The notes: a model not told the origin generated them from the letters alone. A DNA stretch of 64,000 nt from Bacillus dicomae (GCF_006494425.1 NZ_VHIV01000003.1:248001-312000), one strand, 5' to 3'. Shown: positions 32,832 through 42,941, numbered from the stretch's first letter. Program-made: numbers and translations.

Positions 32832-34805
32832 TTATTTCGTTTCTCCGTCTTCAGTCGTCTTTACCTTCGTTTTATTTTTATCACGATGGTTATAATTGTA
32901 CTTCGAACGATCTACCGGTGTAAATCCTTCCGGTGTGTAGAATCGTAATAAGTCACCATTTACGACTTGGTCAGAGTATTTTAGTGATTTTTGAACCATT
33001 TGTTCATTTTGTTTTATTTCGTCTGTCAATTCAACGGAGTTACCAGTTGCTGTATCATAGTATTTGCCGTTCAGTGCAGTCACTGTAGGGCTCACATAGT
33101 TACCGTTACGGAACGCAACAACTTGTTTATGATCTGGTGATAATAAATCTGATCCGAATTGGACATAATTTTTTGTATCTGTACCTAGTAAGTGTAATAA
33201 CGTTGGAAGAACGTCAATTTCACCGCCGTATTGATGTTGGACGCCGCCTTTCACTCCTGGTACACGAACGATTAACGGTACACGTTGTAACTGTGCATTT
33301 TCAAATGAGTTAATTTCTTTACCCATTACTTTTGACATTGCTGCATTATGATTATCTGAAATACCATAATGATCACCGTACATAACGATAATTGAGTTAT
33401 CGTATAAACCAGATTGTTTCAAGTAATCCATGAAACTTTTTACAGATTCGTCTAAATAGCGTGCTGTTTGGAAATACGTATCTACTGATGAATCTCCTGT
33501 AGTAGCTGGTTCAATTGTTGCTTCCGCTTTATCAATTGGATAAGGGAAATGGTTAGATAACGTAATAAACTTCGTATAGAACGGTTGTTTCAACGTTTGT
33601 AATAACGGAATAGATTCATTAAAGAACGGTTTATCTTTTAATCCATAGTTTACTACATCTTTTTCGTTCATATCGTAGTATGAAGCATCAAAGAATTTAT
33701 TAAAACCAAATGATTTATAAATATCGTCACGGTTCCAGAATGTTTTGTAGTTACCGTGGAATACTGCTGATGTGTATCCTTGTTGCCCTAAAATAGCTGG
33801 TGCTGATTGATACGTATTATGAGATTTCGTTGTAAATACAGAACCTTGTGGTAAACCAAACATTGAATTCTCTAACATAAACTCCGCATCAGATGTTTTC
33901 CCTTGTCCTGTTTGATGGAAGAAATTATCAAAGTAAAGCGTATTCGCATCTTTTGTAAATGAGTTTAAGAATGGTGTAACTTCTTGACCATTCAATTTAT
34001 AATCGATTAAGAAGTTTTGGAATGACTCTAAGTGAATATAGATTACGTTCATTCCCTTTCCTTTACCGAAATACTCAGGATTTGGACTTGCATAAGTTGA
34101 TGTTAAATAATTTCTTACTTCTGTCATATTATCCCCATCAGCTAATGCTCGTTCTGTTGATGCTTTCGCACTTTGAATTCCATCATAAATTGTGTAGTTA
34201 TACGCCCCTAAATATTTCACAATATAATTTCGGTCAAATGTTCTTGTTAATAATTCAGGACGGTCAGATTCTGCAAGTCCTAAGTTAACACTGAATAATA
34301 AAATACCTGCTACAAATACTAAAGACAATTTATGCTTCGCAACACGAATTGGTTTTGGATTTGCAAATTTCGTTGCTACTAACACAATTAAAATAATCGT
34401 ATCTAAGAAGTATAGCGGATCATAAAGATGTAGCAACGCAACAATACTACCACCTAAATCTCCAAAGTTATTCGTTTGTGTTAATGTCGGGAACGTAATA
34501 AAATCACTGAAAAATCGATAGTATACTACGTTTGCGTATAAAAGAATCGACAATAACAAATTAATGATAATTAACCAAATATAAGATCGTTTCCCTTTTG
34601 CAAATAATGCAAGCCCTAAAAATAGAACTGCTGAACTAAGCGGGTTGAAAAACAGCAAGAATTTTTGGATTGTGTTTGAAATTCCTAAATTAAATTCCGT
34701 TACATAAGCTGCATATGTTTTGAGCCAAAATAAAATAACGGCAAACAGAAAGAATCCAAAATGGTTGCTTAGCACACTTTTGCTTTTTAATAAGAATTGT
34801 TTCAT
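32832..34805 (-). CDS. Lipoteichoic acid synthase (LtaS family)
   Basis: A 657-residue membrane enzyme that polymerises glycerol phosphate from phosphatidylglycerol into lipoteichoic acid. Five N-terminal membrane helices (to about residue 200) precede an extracellular sulfatase-fold domain. Catalytic landmarks: NVIYIHLESFQNF (metal Glu), FHQTGQGKTSDAEF (nucleophile Thr), FHGNYKTFWNRD, and MYGDHYGIS. A signal-peptidase-like site may separate the domains, as in LtaS. The ATG at 34805 has AGAGGTGG in front; the frame could start seven codons earlier without one. Several LtaS paralogues are usual in Bacillus, so no specific symbol is given. Confidence 0.87.
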   Translation of the reverse strand: MKQFLLKSKSVLSNHFGFFLFAVILFWLKTYAAYVTEFNLGISNTIQKFLLFFNPLSSAVLFLGLALFAKGKRSYIWLIIINLLLSILLYANVVYYRFFSDFITFPTLTQTNNFGDLGGSIVALLHLYDPLYFLDTIILIVLVATKFANPKPIRVAKHKLSLVFVAGILLFSVNLGLAESDRPELLTRTFDRNYIVKYLGAYNYTIYDGIQSAKASTERALADGDNMTEVRNYLTSTYASPNPEYFGKGKGMNVIYIHLESFQNFLIDYKLNGQEVTPFLNSFTKDANTLYFDNFFHQTGQGKTSDAEFMLENSMFGLPQGSVFTTKSHNTYQSAPAILGQQGYTSAVFHGNYKTFWNRDDIYKSFGFNKFFDASYYDMNEKDVVNYGLKDKPFFNESIPLLQTLKQPFYTKFITLSNHFPYPIDKAEATIEPATTGDSSVDTYFQTARYLDESVKSFMDYLKQSGLYDNSIIVMYGDHYGISDNHNAAMSKVMGKEINSFENAQLQRVPLIVRVPGVKGGVQHQYGGEIDVLPTLLHLLGTDTKNYVQFGSDLLSPDHKQVVAFRNGNYVSPTVTALNGKYYDTATGNSVELTDEIKQNEQMVQKSLKYSDQVVNGDLLRFYTPEGFTPVDRSKYNYNHRDKNKTKVKTTEDGETK

Positions 34806-35279
34806 TTCTCCACCTCTTTTGATCATCCAAGGCTTATTTTTTTATAAGTCTGTCTCTCTATTCAATTTTTTATCTTCAAATAGATTTTATATATTTAACT
34901 ATATGAAGAATACTAGTAATTATAATTTGAAGCTAGTATTTATTCAACTATTTCTTTTTAGACATTTTGACCTTGGTTTCTATTTAACAAAATAAATTTG
35001 TAACATTTCCTGTTTTCTCCCAAGTCTCATCCACTAATTATGACTCTACATACTATAAACCTTTATTCACTGCTTCGCAAATAAATATGTCTCCAGTTCT
35101 GGAACATTAATGTAATATAATAAAATTCACAATTGATAACATTTATTTTTTCAATGTATATTATATTTCTTCATTTATTTATGCTTCATCCATTCTTCTA
35201 TGTGCAATATCCAAATCCCATCCCTCCACTAAAGTTATTCTTGAATAATTATTCACAATCCATAAAAATATAGTTTATA
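34806..35279. other. Intergenic region without recognised genes
   Basis: About 470 bp of AT-rich sequence upstream of the LtaS-family gene. It should hold that gene's promoter. I see no convincing ORF, hairpin or repeat. Confidence 0.5.
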
Positions 35280-35283
35280 AAAA

Positions 35284-35316
35284 ACCCTCGCTCTCATAGC
35301 GAGAGCGAGGGTTTTC
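35284..35316 (-). terminator. Terminator of the ABC-F gene
   Basis: Very stable stem ACCCTCGCTCTC / GAGAGCGAGGGT with a short loop and A/T tracts on both sides. Confidence 0.85.
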
Positions 35317-35324
35317 ATCATTTA

Positions 35325-36950
35325 TTATTGACCTTTGTACATTGCATCTACTTGTTTTTGAAGTTCTTCATTTTCTAAGAACTCATCGTAAGTAGCCTCT
35401 TTATCGATTACACCGTTTGGCGTTACTTCGATAATGCGGTTTGCAATTGTTTGTACGAACTGATGGTCATGAGATGTGAATAACATTGTACCTTTAAATG
35501 CGATTAAACCGTTGTTCAATGCAGTGATAGATTCAAGGTCTAAGTGGTTCGTTGGATCGTCAAGTGTGATTACGTTCGCACCACTTAACATCATTTTAGA
35601 TAACATACAACGAACTTTTTCGCCTCCAGATAATACAGAAACGTTCTTCTTAACTTCTTCACCTGAGAATAACATACGGCCTAAGAAACCACGTAAGAAG
35701 CTTTCTGACTCATCTTGTGGAGAGAATTGGCGTAACCATTCAACTAAGTTGAGTTCACTGTTCTCAAAGTACTTAGAGTTATCTCTTGGGAAATATGATT
35801 GAGACGTTGTAACGCCCCACTTGAATGAACCGCTATCTGGCTCCATTTCACCCATAAGGATTTTAAATAAAGTTGTCATTGCAATATCGTTACGACCAAT
35901 AAATGCAACTTTATCACCTTTATTTAAAGTGAAGTACACATTATCTAACACTTTTTCGCCATCAATTGTTTTAGAAAGACCTTCAACAGTTAATAAGTCA
36001 TTTCCTACTTCACGCTCAGGTGTGAAGCCAACGAATGGATAACGACGTGATGATGGTCTAATATCATCTAATGTAATTTTATCTAATAATTTTTTACGAG
36101 AAGTTGCTTGTTTCGCTTTAGATGCGTTTGAGCTAAAGCGCGCAATGAAGTTTTGTAACTCTTTTACTTTCTCTTCTTTTTTCTTATTAGCATCTTGTGT
36201 TAATTTTAAAGCTAATTGGCTTGACTCATACCAGAAGTCATAGTTACCAACATAAAGTTGAATTTTACCGAAATCAAGATCAGCCATGTGCGTACATACT
36301 TTATTTAAGAAGTGACGGTCATGGGATACAACGATTACTGTATTTTCAAAGTTCATTAAGAAGTTCTCTAACCATTGAATCGCTTTTAAGTCCAAGTGGT
36401 TGGTAGGCTCATCTAGTAATAGAATGTCAGGTTTACCGAATAACGCTTGAGCAAGTAATACTTTTACTTTCTCTGCCCCAGTTAATTCTGATAATTTCTT
36501 ATCATGAAGATCTTCACCAATACCTAAACCTTTAAGAAGGATTGCAGCTTCCGACTCAGCTTCCCAACCGTTAAGCTCAGCGAATTCACCTTCAAGTTCA
36601 GCAGCACGCATACCATCTTCATCACTAAAGTCTTCTTTCATGTAAATAGCATTTTTCTCTTGCATTACTTTGTAAAGTTGTGTGTGACCCATAATTACTG
36701 TTTCTAATACCGGGAACTCTTCATATTCGAAGTGGTTCTGTTTTAATACTGCTAGACGCTCACCTGGCGTAATATGTATATCACCTGTTGATGGTTCGAT
36801 TTCTCCAGATAAAATCTTTAGAAATGTTGATTTACCAGCACCGTTTGCTCCGATTAAACCGTAGCAGTTACCTGGCGTGAATTTTATATTAACATCTTCA
36901 AATAATTTGCGATCCGCGAAACGCAAACTAACGTTACTTACTGTAATCAT
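35325..36950 (-). CDS. ABC-F family ATPase (YkpA/YbiT type)
   Basis: A 541-residue soluble protein with two ATPase domains joined by a charged linker (about 240-300, rich in KEEKVKELQ), as in ABC-F factors that act on ribosomes. Domain 1: Walker A GANGAGKST, signature LSELTGAEKV, Walker B ILLLDEPTNHLDL. Domain 2: Walker A is changed to GRNDIAMTT (Lys to Met), signature VLSGGEKVR, and Walker B reads VITLDDPTNHLDL (catalytic Glu to Asp). Domain 2 may bind but not hydrolyse ATP normally. The length matches YkpA/YbiT. No resistance context. Confidence 0.88.
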   Translation of the reverse strand: MITVSNVSLRFADRKLFEDVNIKFTPGNCYGLIGANGAGKSTFLKILSGEIEPSTGDIHITPGERLAVLKQNHFEYEEFPVLETVIMGHTQLYKVMQEKNAIYMKEDFSDEDGMRAAELEGEFAELNGWEAESEAAILLKGLGIGEDLHDKKLSELTGAEKVKVLLAQALFGKPDILLLDEPTNHLDLKAIQWLENFLMNFENTVIVVSHDRHFLNKVCTHMADLDFGKIQLYVGNYDFWYESSQLALKLTQDANKKKEEKVKELQNFIARFSSNASKAKQATSRKKLLDKITLDDIRPSSRRYPFVGFTPEREVGNDLLTVEGLSKTIDGEKVLDNVYFTLNKGDKVAFIGRNDIAMTTLFKILMGEMEPDSGSFKWGVTTSQSYFPRDNSKYFENSELNLVEWLRQFSPQDESESFLRGFLGRMLFSGEEVKKNVSVLSGGEKVRCMLSKMMLSGANVITLDDPTNHLDLESITALNNGLIAFKGTMLFTSHDHQFVQTIANRIIEVTPNGVIDKEATYDEFLENEELQKQVDAMYKGQ

Positions 36951-37168
36951 TTGTGTCCTCCTACTAATACCGCTTATTTCAGCGTTTTCTCACCGATTGT
37001 CTTAAAAAATCGCATATAACGACTCAATTATTGTAGACTATAGCTATTATATAGTAGAAGCTGGATGAATAGCAACGGTTGATTGCTATTCCTTTCTTTC
37101 CAAACTTGAATAAAACCTTTGTTTTTAATTATATCAAAGTTACATACACACTTTAAGTAGGGTTTATT

Positions 37169-37624
37169 TTGAAGAAAATATTTATAATTGGAGCATTATG
37201 TTTATCTCTTACTTCCTTAACTGCATGTAGTAATAACAACGCAAAAACACCTACTGAATCAAAACAAGAGAAAAAAGAAGCGAAAGTAACTGTCGATTCG
37301 ATTATCACTGAGTTTAAAAATGCTGGTCTCCAAGCAGAAAATCCAACCGATCTTCCTCAAAAAGAATTTGGTAACCTTCGAAAAGAAGGAAAACGTATTA
37401 TGGTACCTGCTCTTGGTAAAGATAAAGGCGGTCGATTATTCGAAATTACAAAGAAAGAAGATTTAGAAAAAGTTAAGAAATATTACGATGAATTAGGAAA
37501 TTCTGCTCCTATGTTATTCTCTCATACACACACCAAAGGTAATTTTCTTTTACAAATGAATGGCGATATGAAAGATGAAGAGTTTGTACAATATAAAGAT
37601 GTGATGGACAAGTTAATAAAATAA
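37169..37624 (+). CDS. Putative lipoprotein, unknown function
   Basis: A 151-residue protein with TTG start and lipobox SLTAC at residues 16-20; the mature part begins with an Asn/Lys/Glu-rich spacer. The rest (SIITEFKNAGLQAENPTDLP, then EITKKEDLEKVKKYYDELG) looks like a small alpha/beta domain. It recalls a stress-type lipoprotein group of the B. cereus group, but I cannot name a family. The ribosome binding site is weak (AAGTAGGG). Single gene. Confidence 0.65.
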   Translation: MKKIFIIGALCLSLTSLTACSNNNAKTPTESKQEKKEAKVTVDSIITEFKNAGLQAENPTDLPQKEFGNLRKEGKRIMVPALGKDKGGRLFEITKKEDLEKVKKYYDELGNSAPMLFSHTHTKGNFLLQMNGDMKDEEFVQYKDVMDKLIK

Positions 37625-37746
37625 GAAAAATCCCCTTTTAAAATAACGGGTTCAATTTAGGGAGAGAAAAATGTTAATACCCATTATAAATAACACAATA
37701 ATTTGTATTCATTTCGCACCTCATTTCGTATTATAAATAGCAAACT

Positions 37747-37782
37747 AAAACGCTCAGAATATTTTCTGAGCGTTTTTATTTC
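37747..37782 (-). terminator. Bidirectional terminator
   Basis: Stem AAAACGCTCAGAA / TTCTGAGCGTTTT (loop TATT) between the convergent lipoprotein and P-loop genes. Confidence 0.82.
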
Positions 37783-37816
37783 TTTCTTCAACTAAAGCAC
37801 CAGTTAGTGTAAAAAG

Positions 37817-38665
37817 CTATTTCACCATTTGTATTGTTAACTTATCTTTTAACATTGACCTATATAAGTCAATTTCATATTTTGTATTATTGATTTTTTC
37901 TTTGTTCATTTTTAACATATCAAATATTTCTAACTCCAAATTCCTTCTAGCTTCAAGAACTTTTATCGTTCCTTCTATACCTGAATGGTTATGTTCTTTC
38001 CCATAGCCTTGGTTAGTGTAATAGTCGACAAATCCTGTAGACCATTCTGGAGCTCTTTCTTTTAATGCCTTCCTAAATGAAAGTTCAAGATTATCTTGTT
38101 CTACATACAATAACATTGGATTCAAATTCTCTATGATTTTTGCAACTTTCATTACATAATTTATTATTTTTTCTTTTTGTTCACCATATTTAATCATCCC
38201 AATGGTTAATGGGTTTTGTATGAAACAACATTCAAAGATATAAACCTTATTATCTTCTAGAGCAATTTCAGCAAAATCATTCCATTTATCAGCAATTAAT
38301 TCAACATTTTTATCGAATGGTAATTCATATATATCATTTTTAGAAATAGCGTTAAATAATTCGTCCGAAAACTGGTCACCAAACTCATTTTTTATCTTTC
38401 TGTATGGTAATAAATAATTGCTTCCTTTTTTTATAACTCTTTTAAGAAGCACTTCTTTAAAATCTCCACTCCTAGATAATAATCTGTCGAATTCAAATTT
38501 ATTAAAACAAGATACACCATCATAGTCGGCTGGATGGTTCAAATTTCCCTCTAAAAATAGTTCAACTTCAATTTTATTTTGGCTTAGAATTTCATTTATT
38601 AGTTTTGCAGTGGTCGATTTTCCAAATCCAGGTAAACCTTCTACTATTATTAGTTTTGTGTTCAT
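37817..38665 (-). CDS. P-loop NTPase, nucleoside-kinase-like, unknown substrate
   Basis: A 282-residue protein starting with a Walker A motif LIIVEGLPGFGKSTTAK (residues 5-21), typical of nucleotide/nucleoside kinases and related P-loop enzymes. The middle contains VYIFECCFIQNPLTIGMI (a Walker B-like strand with acidic residue) and a Lys/Arg-rich C-terminal helix. Not recognised beyond the P-loop kinase superfamily. AAGGGAAGGG lies in front of the ATG. It appears monocistronic. Confidence 0.65.
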   Translation of the reverse strand: MNTKLIIVEGLPGFGKSTTAKLINEILSQNKIEVELFLEGNLNHPADYDGVSCFNKFEFDRLLSRSGDFKEVLLKRVIKKGSNYLLPYRKIKNEFGDQFSDELFNAISKNDIYELPFDKNVELIADKWNDFAEIALEDNKVYIFECCFIQNPLTIGMIKYGEQKEKIINYVMKVAKIIENLNPMLLYVEQDNLELSFRKALKERAPEWSTGFVDYYTNQGYGKEHNHSGIEGTIKVLEARRNLELEIFDMLKMNKEKINNTKYEIDLYRSMLKDKLTIQMVK

Positions 38666-38830
38666 AGTTATAAATCCCTTCCCTCAAAGTAATGAACCAA
38701 GATTTAAAAAATTACGTACTCCACTGCAATCACCCCTTCAATATTAAAATAACTTGACCGTTAGTTTAATAATATTTTTTCACAATCTCTCTCATTATTT
38801 TAACATAAATTTTCCATTTACTTTTTAAAA

Positions 38831-38867
38831 AAGATAGTCCACCATTATTTGAGTGAACTATCTAAAG
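38831..38867 (-). terminator. Terminator after transposase-tail remnant
   Basis: Minus strand AGATAGTTCAC / GTGGACTATCT (11 pairs, one G-U) with T6 on the minus strand. It overlaps the stop codon of the remnant at 38858. Confidence 0.65.
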
Positions 38868-38971
38868 TAAATTATATCTTTTAAATCAAACAATTTGTCA
38901 GTAATCCCCAATCGTTGTGCTGGTGTTTTTACTGTTTTCTTTTCCCATCCTTTGTGATAAAAGACATACTT
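38858..38971 (-). pseudogene. C-terminal remnant of a DDE-type transposase/integrase
   Basis: A 37-codon open frame ending in TAG at 38858-38860, with no start codon or ribosome binding site. It reads YHKGWEKKTVKTPAQRLGIT and then DKLFDLKDIIYF. Basic-KTPA-x-x-LGIT-D is the C-terminal signature of many DDE transposases. The upstream part has been lost; the MMPL gene end (38988) now lies there. I infer an old, mostly deleted mobile element. Confidence 0.5.
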
Positions 38972-38987
38972 TTAAAAGGATATTCTT

Positions 38988-41900
38988 TTATTTTCTTTTT
39001 CTTAGTTTCTTTGTATAATCCTTCATTTTACTCGTTAACCCTATTAAAGCAGGTAACAATATTGGCATCACAATGATAGCTAATAGTAGTAGTGCAACGC
39101 CAACAACGGATGCTACTTGTATAAGCGTCAATACACCTGAAGGGATTAATGCAGCAAATGTACCACCTAATATAAGTGCCGCTGATAATATGACTCCTCC
39201 AATATGACGAGAAGCAGTTACAATTTTCGTCGCTGGGTCCCCTTCTAACTCATTGTATCTCATCATTACAAAAATACTATAATCCACCCCTAAAGCGACA
39301 ATCATTATGAAACTAAAGAAAGGAACATTCCAACTTAATGAATCTACATGTAATACATGCGCACTAATTTGTTCACTTATACCTAGTGATGCAAAGTACG
39401 CTAATAGTAACGATCCAATAATAAAGATTGTGTTTAATAATGAACGTGTAATCACAATTAGTACAATCGCAATTCCAATTAACATAATTGTAGCTGTACG
39501 TAAGAAGTCTTGCCCTGTTACTTCTTTTAAATCAACGTTTCTAGCTGTCGTTCCTCCAATTGCTGTTTTTGCATTATTTAATTCCGTCCCCTTTAAAGTA
39601 CCATCTATCGTTTTATTGATTTCTTGAATAATTGGCATCGCTTCTTTTGAATACGGATTCACGTCTAAAATGATTGTCATTTTAGCAGTCTTTCTATCTT
39701 GTGACATGTACGTATTCAAAGCTTTTTGGAAATCTTCCCCTTCTAAAACTTCTTTTGGAATATAAAACTTCTCAGAGCTTTTTGATTCATTTAGCTCGCC
39801 TAAATATTTCTGTGCGTCATTTAGACCGTTACTTACTTTTCCAAGCCCTTCTGTACTTTTAGATAAGCCTGTTTGTAATTGCCCCATCTTTTCTTGCAAA
39901 TCTTTCAGCCCAGTTAATAGCTGACCTTGCCCATCATTTATTTTTGTTAATCCAGTTTGTAACTCTGATGACTTGTTCGCAATTTGTTCTGAACCTGAAG
40001 CCCCTTCATTTAATCCATTTTTAAGATCGGCTGCCCCTTTTTGTAATTTAGTAACGCCATTGTTCATTTCTTTTAGGCCGTTATCGACTTTCAATAACGA
40101 TTGATTCGCTTCTTTAAATGACCCCATAGCTGCTTTATGCTGCGTCGCTAATTCATTTAATTCTTTTGATAGTACACTTAATTGCTTTTGAGCCTCTTTA
40201 GCAATTCCTATCGTTTGCAGTATGTTTGGATCATTTGCTAATTCCGGTTTCGTTTGAATGAAATTAGTCATTAACATTTCAATTTGCTCGTATCCTTTTT
40301 TCGCACCGTCAATCGCTTGAGAAATACTTCCGAAGTATTGATCGTAAGAACTTAAACCTTTTTCTAACTGGGCATAGCCAGCATGAAGCTGTGACGTTGC
40401 ATTAGATAAGGCATTTATATTTTCATTTACTGAAGTTAATCCACTTTCAATTTGCTGTGCTCCTTGTGCCCCATCGTTTATTCCATTCGATAATTGATTC
40501 AACGCTGTTCCTAAAGTAGATACACCATTTTTCGCCTCGTTCGTTCCATCAATTAGCTTTTGAACATTTGCGAGGCCGTCAGAGTCATTACCACCCATTT
40601 TATTTTTAGCATCCGTTAATCCGTCATTGATTTCTTTTAAGCCACCATTGGCATCTCCTAAACCTGTATTTAGTTCTCCTGCTTGTTTATTTATATATAA
40701 TTCTTTTATCTTATCTCCAGTTGGACGTGTCGGTGCATATACCTCTGAAACACCTTTCACTTTCGAAATTTTATCAGTTAACTCATCTAAAGTTTGTAGA
40801 GACGTTCCTTCATCTAATTTTTTGTTAGATTGAATGACTAACGTACTTGGTGAAGAAAAACCAGGTGGAAAATGCTCTTCTATTACGTTAATCCCCATCT
40901 TTGATTCGTACTTATTGTCTACTTCAAATAAGTCATTGTAATTAAGTGTATTAGAATATTTTAATACGAAAGGAATCGATATCACGAATACAATAATTAA
41001 AGCTACAAATGGTCTTGCTACTGAGTTTTTCGCAAAGAATCCCCATAAGCGACTATCTTCATGACCTTTAAAATTTTTAACTGGATAAAACATTCCTTTT
41101 CCTAATAGCACCATGAAAAATGGATTTAATGTGGTTAAAACGAGTAATAATACGAAAACACCAATTGCTACCGCTGAAGTAGATTGATATAGTTTAAAAC
41201 TTGCTAAAGCAAGTGATGCAAAACCAATTAGCACTGCTATACCGCTATATAATACGGTTTTACCTGCTGATTTAAATGTTTCTTTCGTAGCTAAAAATGC
41301 GTTTTCTTGTTTACTTAATTCTTCTTTAAATCTTGTAAATAGTAAAATGTTATAGTCTGTTCCCACTCCAAACAGAACGACAACTACAAAGACTTGCGTA
41401 AAGTTTGAAAACGGGAAATTAAACTGATCTACAAGATGGGCAATAACCCCCATTGAAACTAAGTACGATACACCAACTGTAAGAAGTGAAATAATCGGAA
41501 CAACAGGTGAACGGAATACAATGATTAATACTACAAGAATGAAAATGATTGAAATAACTTCAGTCTTTTTCACTCCCTCTTGAGAGGATTTAAGAAAATC
41601 ACCTGCTACTAAGTCACTTCCTGTTAAGTACGTTTTTACCCCTTTCGTTTGTACCTTTTTATGAAGATTATTTGCAACTTTTGATATTTCGCCATGCTTT
41701 TTGTCTATTGATATTTGCGTTAAAATAGTCGTATTATCTTTAGAAACTAATTGTTTCTCCAAGTCTTTATTATCTAAATGTGAAACAACTTCCTCTATTC
41801 CTAATTGTTCTTTTTCATTTTGCAGGGCGTTGATTGTTTTTGTTATTTCCTCTTTTTGCTCAGTTGTTAAAGCTGTTTTACTTCCGCTATTGAAAACAGC

Positions 41901-42104
41901 TATAATGTCATACTTTTCAGTTCCGCCTTTATCCATTTCTTTTATCATTTTGTCAGCAATACTACTTTGCTCTGTATTAGGAATCGTAATGTGCCCTTTT
42001 TCTTTCACTAATTTATCCATATTAGGCATCGTTACGATCATTGTAATAGTAATAACTATCCATAATAGAAAAGATAAACTTCTCCAATTTTTTAGCTTGC
42101 TCAT
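38988..42104 (-). CDS. MMPL/RND family exporter
   Basis: A 1038-residue membrane protein with the MMPL plan: one N-terminal helix, a first extracellular domain, helices 2-6 (GVGTDYNILLFTRFKEELS holds the conserved GxGxDY motif), a long second extracellular region (about 400-770), and helices 7-12 (GVDYSIFVMMRYNELE). The second loop is a run of heptad-like Gly/Leu/Asn repeats (GLxxxNxGL, KLQKGAADLKNGL) likely to form a long coiled coil, as in Gram-positive MMPL and YhgE-like proteins. The start at 42104 has GGGAG at spacing 9. Controlled by the adjacent TetR gene. Confidence 0.87.
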   Translation of the reverse strand: MSKLKNWRSLSFLLWIVITITMIVTMPNMDKLVKEKGHITIPNTEQSSIADKMIKEMDKGGTEKYDIIAVFNSGSKTALTTEQKEEITKTINALQNEKEQLGIEEVVSHLDNKDLEKQLVSKDNTTILTQISIDKKHGEISKVANNLHKKVQTKGVKTYLTGSDLVAGDFLKSSQEGVKKTEVISIIFILVVLIIVFRSPVVPIISLLTVGVSYLVSMGVIAHLVDQFNFPFSNFTQVFVVVVLFGVGTDYNILLFTRFKEELSKQENAFLATKETFKSAGKTVLYSGIAVLIGFASLALASFKLYQSTSAVAIGVFVLLLVLTTLNPFFMVLLGKGMFYPVKNFKGHEDSRLWGFFAKNSVARPFVALIIVFVISIPFVLKYSNTLNYNDLFEVDNKYESKMGINVIEEHFPPGFSSPSTLVIQSNKKLDEGTSLQTLDELTDKISKVKGVSEVYAPTRPTGDKIKELYINKQAGELNTGLGDANGGLKEINDGLTDAKNKMGGNDSDGLANVQKLIDGTNEAKNGVSTLGTALNQLSNGINDGAQGAQQIESGLTSVNENINALSNATSQLHAGYAQLEKGLSSYDQYFGSISQAIDGAKKGYEQIEMLMTNFIQTKPELANDPNILQTIGIAKEAQKQLSVLSKELNELATQHKAAMGSFKEANQSLLKVDNGLKEMNNGVTKLQKGAADLKNGLNEGASGSEQIANKSSELQTGLTKINDGQGQLLTGLKDLQEKMGQLQTGLSKSTEGLGKVSNGLNDAQKYLGELNESKSSEKFYIPKEVLEGEDFQKALNTYMSQDRKTAKMTIILDVNPYSKEAMPIIQEINKTIDGTLKGTELNNAKTAIGGTTARNVDLKEVTGQDFLRTATIMLIGIAIVLIVITRSLLNTIFIIGSLLLAYFASLGISEQISAHVLHVDSLSWNVPFFSFIMIVALGVDYSIFVMMRYNELEGDPATKIVTASRHIGGVILSAALILGGTFAALIPSGVLTLIQVASVVGVALLLLAIIVMPILLPALIGLTSKMKDYTKKLRKRK

Positions 42105-42143
42105 TTGCATCATCTCCCGCGATTAAAATTTTACGTCAGTTCC

Positions 42144-42333
42144 GGAATGAATATTCATTCTTATTATTTCGAAACCATCTTTAGGAATGAACGTTCATTC
42201 CTATCATTCTATTACATTATTTGTAAACTCTATTAAACTAGTCTTTCCAGAATGAATGTTCATTCCTTTAGTTGCACAAATACCCTCTCCTACTCTCATT
42301 TTTCAATTCTATTCAGGAATGAATATTCATTCC
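42144..42333. promoter_or_regulatory. Four TetR operators between tetR and the MMPL gene
   Basis: Copies of the 18-bp palindrome GGAATGAAT/ATTCATTCC at 42144-42161 (last base T), 42184-42201 (central CG), 42249-42266 (AG start, central TG) and 42316-42333 (perfect). Centre spacings are 40, 65 and 67 bp. A fifth copy lies before tetR. They fit binding sites for the TetR protein encoded next door. Confidence 0.8.
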
Positions 42334-42354
42334 TGTCCTTATAAAGCTATAGAA

Positions 42355-42921
42355 TCAAATGATTCTAATAGCGTTCCAGGAGCTTTCTTCCAATTCTTTT
42401 ACTAACTCTTTCGAGTATTCTAATTGCCCTGTTGCAATTACTTTCGTTAATTTTTCTAACGGTTGATATACAATAATAATTAAAGCAACTGGAGGCAATG
42501 GACGAAGAAAACCTTTTGCGATTCCATCTTCAATAATATTCATAAAGAAGCCTATAAAATCGTCAAATATTTTCTTACTCTGCTCGTCAAGAAAATAACT
42601 ATCGCAGTGAGAATTTGTAAATAAAAAAGCATCCACATTGTTTCTCGCAAATTCAAATAAACGGTTATACGTATGACTAAACTGTTCACGAATAGTTGCT
42701 TCAACAGGAAAATCTGTTTTTATCATTTCAGAAAGCTGTAACATACTTTTTGAAAATAATGAGTTAACAAGCGCCTCTTTATTTTCAAAATAGCGATAAA
42801 TAGTACCCGCACCGACATTTGCTTTTTCAGCGATCATTGGAATTGTCGTACCATCGTAGCCACGCTCTGCAAAAAGTTGCATCGCAGCATCAAAAATATC
42901 CTCTTGTTTGTTTTTAGCCAT
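42355..42921 (-). CDS. TetR family repressor of the MMPL exporter
   Basis: A 188-residue regulator. The N-terminal HTH (about 5-50) reads IFDAAMQLFAERGYDGTTIP, then MIAEKANVGAGTIYRYFENK, as in AcrR-type proteins. The C-terminal ligand domain has a helix VALIIIVYQPLEKL. I use the ATG at 42921 with GAGGTGG upstream, not the GTG three codons earlier. The palindromes GGAATGAAT/ATTCATTCC on both sides of the gene indicate autoregulation and control of the downstream exporter. The inducer is unknown. Confidence 0.88.
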   Translation of the reverse strand: MAKNKQEDIFDAAMQLFAERGYDGTTIPMIAEKANVGAGTIYRYFENKEALVNSLFSKSMLQLSEMIKTDFPVEATIREQFSHTYNRLFEFARNNVDAFLFTNSHCDSYFLDEQSKKIFDDFIGFFMNIIEDGIAKGFLRPLPPVALIIIVYQPLEKLTKVIATGQLEYSKELVKELEESSWNAIRII

Positions 42922-42941
42922 TTTTTCCACCTCTATTTCCA

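Noticed and set aside
37169-37624. Pairing of the 37-kb lipoprotein with the ABC-F gene
   Set aside because: They are divergent, more than 200 bp apart, with no shared regulatory site seen.
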